In this document: piece after piece, positions 11,945 through 15,019 of the stretch
Numbering within the stretch: the stretch's first letter is position 1
Layout: each line of letters begins with the position of its first letter
Source of the DNA: CAZKTS01 sp964555735
GTDB lineage: Bacteria; Actinomycetota; Acidimicrobiia; IMCC26256; PALSA-555
DNA length: 15,019 bases
Direction: 5' to 3'
Assembly (NCBI GenBank): GCA_964555735.1
Contig: CAZKTS010000348.1
Coordinates: forward strand, 1 to 15,019
Program-made: the position numbers and the translations under genes
Notes under the pieces: model-generated
Told to the model about the DNA's origin: nothing
Databases searched by the model: none
What the model saw: the letters and a program-made list of their open reading frames with translations, nothing else

Positions 11945-13516
11945 TCAGATCGCGCGCTCGTGACCCTCCCAGTAGGGGTCGCGTAGCTTGCGCTTGTACA
12001 GCTTGCCGTTCGGATCCCGTGGCATCTCGGTGGTGAAGTCGATCGTACGCGGCCGCTTGAACTTCGCCAGCCTGGTGGCGGACCACTCGAGGATCTCCGC
12101 CTCGAGCTCGGGGCTCGCTTCGACGCCCTCCAACGGCTCGATCACGGCCTTGAACTCCTCGCCCCAGTCGGGGTGAGGGATGCCGAAGATCGCGACGTCG
12201 GCGACCTTCGGGTGCATGATCAGCTCGCTCTCGATCTCGGCGGGGTAGATGTTGGCGCCGCCGGAGATGATCATGTCGATCTTGCGGTCGGACAGGAAGA
12301 GCCAGCCGTCCTCGTCGAGGTAGCCGACGTCGCCGACGGTGAAGAACTTGCCCATGCGGTTCTTCTCCGTCTTCTCCTTGTCCTTGTAGTACTCGAAGTT
12401 GCCCGTCATCATGTGCATGTAGACGGTGCCGATCTGGCCCGGCGGCAGCTCGTTGCCGTCGTCGTCGAGGATCGCGATCTCCGAGATCGGCCACGCCCGG
12501 CCCACGGTGCCGGGGTGCTCGAGCCACTCGTCGGCGAACACGATCGTGCCGCCACCCTCGCTCGCCGCGTAGTACTCGTCGATCACCGGGCCCCACCACT
12601 CGATCATCTGGCGCTTCACGTCGGGTGGGCACGGCGCGGCCGCGTGCACCATGTGGCGGAGCGACGACACGTCGTACTTCGCGCGCTCCTCCTCGGGGAC
12701 GGCGAGCAGCCGCACGAACTGCGTCGGCACCATGTGGGTGCTCGTCACCTTGTACTTGTCGATCAGATGCAGCATCTGCGGCGCGGTCCACTTGTCCATC
12801 AGCACGACCGTGTGCCCGATGTTGATGGCCGAGCCCGAGAAGTTGAGGACGGCCGTGTGGTACAGCGGCGACCCGACGATGTGGACGTTGTCGTCGAACG
12901 GCTGCAGCCGGAACATGTAGAGCATCCCACCGAAGCCGTTGCCTGCGGTCTCGGGATCGACACCGGGCAGCGCGCGGCGCACGCCCTTCGGCTTGCCCGT
13001 GGTGCCGGACGTGTAGTTCATGATCATGCCGGCGGTGCGGTCCTCGGGGTCCGACGTCGGCTGCCCCGCCTTCAAGTCAGCGAAGGGGCGGAAGCCGGGG
13101 ATCTCGCCGCCGACCACGAAGCGACCCTCGGCGGGGAAGTCGATCTCGTCCGCCGCCGCAGCGGCCTCGTCGGCGAAGCGGGCGTGCGCGACGAACACCT
13201 TCGCCTCGCAGTCGTCGACGATGTACGCGATCTCGGGCCCGACGAGGTGCCAGTTGATCGGCACGAGGTAGAAGCCCGCCTGGGTGACCGCGAGGAAGAG
13301 CTCGAACACCTCGGCGGAGTTCGGGAGCAGCATCGCGATCGCGTCGCCGGGCACGAGCCCCATCGCGCGCAGCCCGTGCACCAGCTGGTTCGCCGACCCG
13401 AGCAGCTCACCCGCGGAGATCTCGCGCTCGTCGGGATCGACGAGTGCGAGATGGTCGGGGTTGGCCTTGGCGATGTCCCAGAAGCCCAGCGTCGCCGGGA
13501 CGTTGGTGTGCGTCAT
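11945..13516 (-). CDS. Acyl-CoA synthetase (FadD-like, ANL superfamily)
   Basis: The 523-residue adenylate-forming enzyme has the complete motif set. The P-loop YTSGTTGKPKG is at 168-178, YYAASEGGG at 315-323 holds the adenine-binding motif, TVGD at 393-396 carries the ribose-binding aspartate, and SDRKIDMIISGG at 409-420 forms the hinge with R411. PNGKLYKRKL near 502-511 carries the catalytic lysine K505. It converts a carboxylic acid, ATP and CoA into acyl-CoA, AMP and pyrophosphate. The first part (ADP-like loops 'PNSAEVFELFLAVTQAGF') resembles medium- or bulky-chain ligases of actinobacteria; the true acid is unknown. ATG 13516 overlaps the upstream ligase stop in an ATGA arrangement and has GGAG nearby. 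It is probably co-transcribed with the upstream ligase and the MFS exporter. Confidence 0.92.
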   Translation of the reverse strand: MTHTNVPATLGFWDIAKANPDHLALVDPDEREISAGELLGSANQLVHGLRAMGLVPGDAIAMLLPNSAEVFELFLAVTQAGFYLVPINWHLVGPEIAYIVDDCEAKVFVAHARFADEAAAAADEIDFPAEGRFVVGGEIPGFRPFADLKAGQPTSDPEDRTAGMIMNYTSGTTGKPKGVRRALPGVDPETAGNGFGGMLYMFRLQPFDDNVHIVGSPLYHTAVLNFSGSAINIGHTVVLMDKWTAPQMLHLIDKYKVTSTHMVPTQFVRLLAVPEEERAKYDVSSLRHMVHAAAPCPPDVKRQMIEWWGPVIDEYYAASEGGGTIVFADEWLEHPGTVGRAWPISEIAILDDDGNELPPGQIGTVYMHMMTGNFEYYKDKEKTEKNRMGKFFTVGDVGYLDEDGWLFLSDRKIDMIISGGANIYPAEIESELIMHPKVADVAIFGIPHPDWGEEFKAVIEPLEGVEASPELEAEILEWSATRLAKFKRPRTIDFTTEMPRDPNGKLYKRKLRDPYWEGHERAI

Positions 13517-15018
13517 GTCGCTGCTCCACTTTCGTGCGTCGTGGTCTCGAGCGTGTCGGCCTCGGTCGCCAGGCGCTTGGCCCAGCGGTAGTCGGGCTTG
13601 CCCACAGGCGTGCGCGGGATGTCGTCGGTCAGGTGCAGCTGGCGGGGCACCTTGTACCCCGCGAGCTTGGTGCGGCAGAAGGTCTGGAGGTCCGCCAACC
13701 TCGGCGTGGCGCCGTCGCGTGGGGTGATGATCGCCGCGACGCGCTCCACGTAGCGATCGTCGGGCACGCCGACGACCACCGCGTCGAACACGTCGGGGTG
13801 CGCCTTCAGCGCCGACTCCACCTCCTCTGGATACACCTTCTCGCCGCCGGTCTGGATGGAGACCGACCCGCGCCCGAGCAGGTTCAGCGTGCCGTCGGAC
13901 TCGATGGTGGCGTAGTCGCCGGGGAGGACCCAGCGGACGCCGTCGGGGTCGGTGACGAAGGTGGCCGCCGTCTTCTCCTCGTCGCGGTAGTAACCCTGCG
14001 GGATGTGACCGCGACGCGCGAGGCGCCCGATCGCACCCGAACCCGGCTCGACCGGGCGGAGGTCGTCGTCGAGCACCTGGACGACGTCGCTCACCGTGAA
14101 GCGCGGACCCGCAGCGGGGCCGTCGAAGTCCATGACGGTGCCCGCCGCACCGGTCTCCGACGCGCCGAACGAGTCGGCGACGCGCGCGCCCGGCAGGTGC
14201 GCGCGGAGGTCGTCCTTGATCGACGCCGAGAGGATCGCGCCGCCCGAGCCGATCATGATCGGCGACACCAGGTCGTAGGTCGCGCCCGGCGCGGCGAGTG
14301 CCTCGACCAGCGGCCGGGCCATCGCGTCGCCGACGACCATGATCGAGCCGGCGCGCTCGGCCTCGGCAAGTCGCAGCACATGGTCGCCCGAGTAGTGGCG
14401 CTCGCAGTTGAGCACGAGCGTGTTGCCGGCGTAGAAGCCGATGAACGTCGCCCACTGCCCGCCGCCGTGCATCATCGGTGCATTGACGATCCCGACGGTC
14501 TGCGTGCCCTCGGCGGCGACACGGTCGGCGAGCTGCTCCGGCGCGGTGATGGGCGGCTGCCCGAAGCCGCCGCCGCCCAGGGCCGCGAAGAAGATGTCCT
14601 CGGCGCGCCAGAGCACGCCCTTTGGCATCCCGGTCGTGCCGCCCGTGTAGAGGATGTAGAGGTCGTCCGCGCTCCGCGGCCCGAAGTCGCGCACGGGCGA
14701 GCCCGCCGCGAGCGCGTCCTCGTAGTCCGCGACGGTCAACCCGGCGCTGGTGAGCGCGTCGAGCGCGGGGCGGACGTCGTCGGGCGGGGTGCCGTCGTCC
14801 AGGACGACGACGTGTCGCAGCTTCGGCGCGTCGGCGTGGATGTCGGCGAGCACGGGCAGGAACGCACGCTCCACCACCACGGCCACCGAGTCCGAGTTCT
14901 CGAGCATGTAGCGCAGCTCGTCGGCGACGTAGCGGTAGTTGACGTTGATGACCGACGCGCGGGCCTTGTAGATCGCGAGCTCGGCCTCGATCCACTCCGC
15001 TCGGTTCCAGGCGTAGAT
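13513..15018 (-). CDS. Acyl-CoA synthetase (FadD-like, resembles FadD19), N-terminus beyond window
   Basis: About 501 residues are visible and the frame runs off the right edge, so the first 40-60 residues are missing. An internal ATG at 14907 is not the start, because family residues continue upstream of it ('NRAEWIEAELAIYKA', 'SVINVNYRYV'). The P-loop YTGGTTGMPKG (coded about 14617-14649) is followed by the 'VLWRAEDIFFAALGG' stretch that is characteristic of FadD19-like ligases. 'DSFGASETG', 'GDYATIESDGTLNLLGRGS', 'TGGEKVYPEEVE' and the C-terminal 'PVGKPDYRWAK', with the catalytic lysine in GKPDY, complete the enzyme. In mycobacteria FadD19 activates C26 steroid side-chain acids; sequence resemblance alone does not prove that substrate here. 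It overlaps the downstream ligase by 4 nt. Confidence 0.9.
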   Translation of the reverse strand: MYAWNRAEWIEAELAIYKARASVINVNYRYVADELRYMLENSDSVAVVVERAFLPVLADIHADAPKLRHVVVLDDGTPPDDVRPALDALTSAGLTVADYEDALAAGSPVRDFGPRSADDLYILYTGGTTGMPKGVLWRAEDIFFAALGGGGFGQPPITAPEQLADRVAAEGTQTVGIVNAPMMHGGGQWATFIGFYAGNTLVLNCERHYSGDHVLRLAEAERAGSIMVVGDAMARPLVEALAAPGATYDLVSPIMIGSGGAILSASIKDDLRAHLPGARVADSFGASETGAAGTVMDFDGPAAGPRFTVSDVVQVLDDDLRPVEPGSGAIGRLARRGHIPQGYYRDEEKTAATFVTDPDGVRWVLPGDYATIESDGTLNLLGRGSVSIQTGGEKVYPEEVESALKAHPDVFDAVVVGVPDDRYVERVAAIITPRDGATPRLADLQTFCRTKLAGYKVPRQLHLTDDIPRTPVGKPDYRWAKRLATEADTLETTTHESGAAT

Positions 15019-15019
15019 C

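Noticed and set aside
9828..12791. A minus-strand frame open for about 3 kb upstream of the DUF3293 gene.
   Set aside because: It runs out of frame through the MFS and ligase genes, whose own frames carry complete family motifs. The open frame is a codon-bias shadow.
1..15019. Possible CRISPR array, tRNA/rRNA gene, insertion sequence, prophage or defence island.
   Set aside because: No regular repeat-spacer pattern, no structural RNA signature, no transposase, integrase, nuclease or toxin-antitoxin motif, and no clear base-composition break were seen on either strand.

Overview
The window is about 15 kb of very GC-rich, densely packed DNA (coding fraction well above 90%, many GTG starts, 1-11 nt gene overlaps, few T-runs). 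The gene families suggest a free-living actinobacterium, possibly of the Acidimicrobiia type: a mycobacterial-style FadD pair, a 3Fe-4S ferredoxin, a DUF664/DinB protein, a tyrosine phosphatase of the Y_phosphatase3 type, and Cox-type molybdo-flavoenzyme subunits. That placement is inferred from gene content and codon use; the window holds no marker gene. I see no tRNA, rRNA, CRISPR array, insertion sequence, integrase or phage gene.

Layout. (1) Positions 3-779 hold the C-terminal part of an amidohydrolase of the D-aminoacylase group. (2) 893-2528 is a run of four small plus-strand genes: ABM-type monooxygenase, NTF2-like protein, DinB/DUF664 protein and a small membrane protein. (3) 2533-3456 is a minus-strand double-domain VOC protein. 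It is divergent, by only 24 bp, from an NTF2-like gene followed by a crotonase (3481-4779). (4) 4850-7310 is a plus-strand run: 3Fe-4S ferredoxin, PaaI-type thioesterase, tyrosine-phosphatase-like protein and SDR oxidoreductase. The last three are joined by 4-nt overlaps. (5) 7307-8248 (minus) is a secreted beta-sandwich-like protein ending exactly in LAFTG. (6) 8382-9735 (minus) is a coxM-coxS-like pair with no large subunit beside it. (7) 9828-15018 (minus) is a probable four-gene unit transcribed towards lower coordinates: two acyl-CoA synthetases (the first cut by the window end), a DHA2-type MFS transporter and a DUF3293 protein.

Taken together, the region looks like a catabolic/accessory block for acyl-CoA-type substrates. 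It has acid activation (two FadD-like ligases), double-bond chemistry (crotonase with isomerase-type active site), thioester hydrolysis, an SDR dehydrogenase and redox partners (ferredoxin, 2Fe-2S/FAD subunits). Small NTF2, ABM and VOC proteins are common companions of aromatic, steroid or polyketide-like substrate metabolism. The actual substrate cannot be read from the sequence.

I did not find a convincing new multi-gene system. The points most worth a second look are the overlapping back-to-back leaderless promoters at 3457-3480, the LAFTG-terminated secreted protein, the cox-type pair lacking its catalytic subunit, and the crotonase whose hydratase glutamates are replaced while an isomerase-type glutamate is present.
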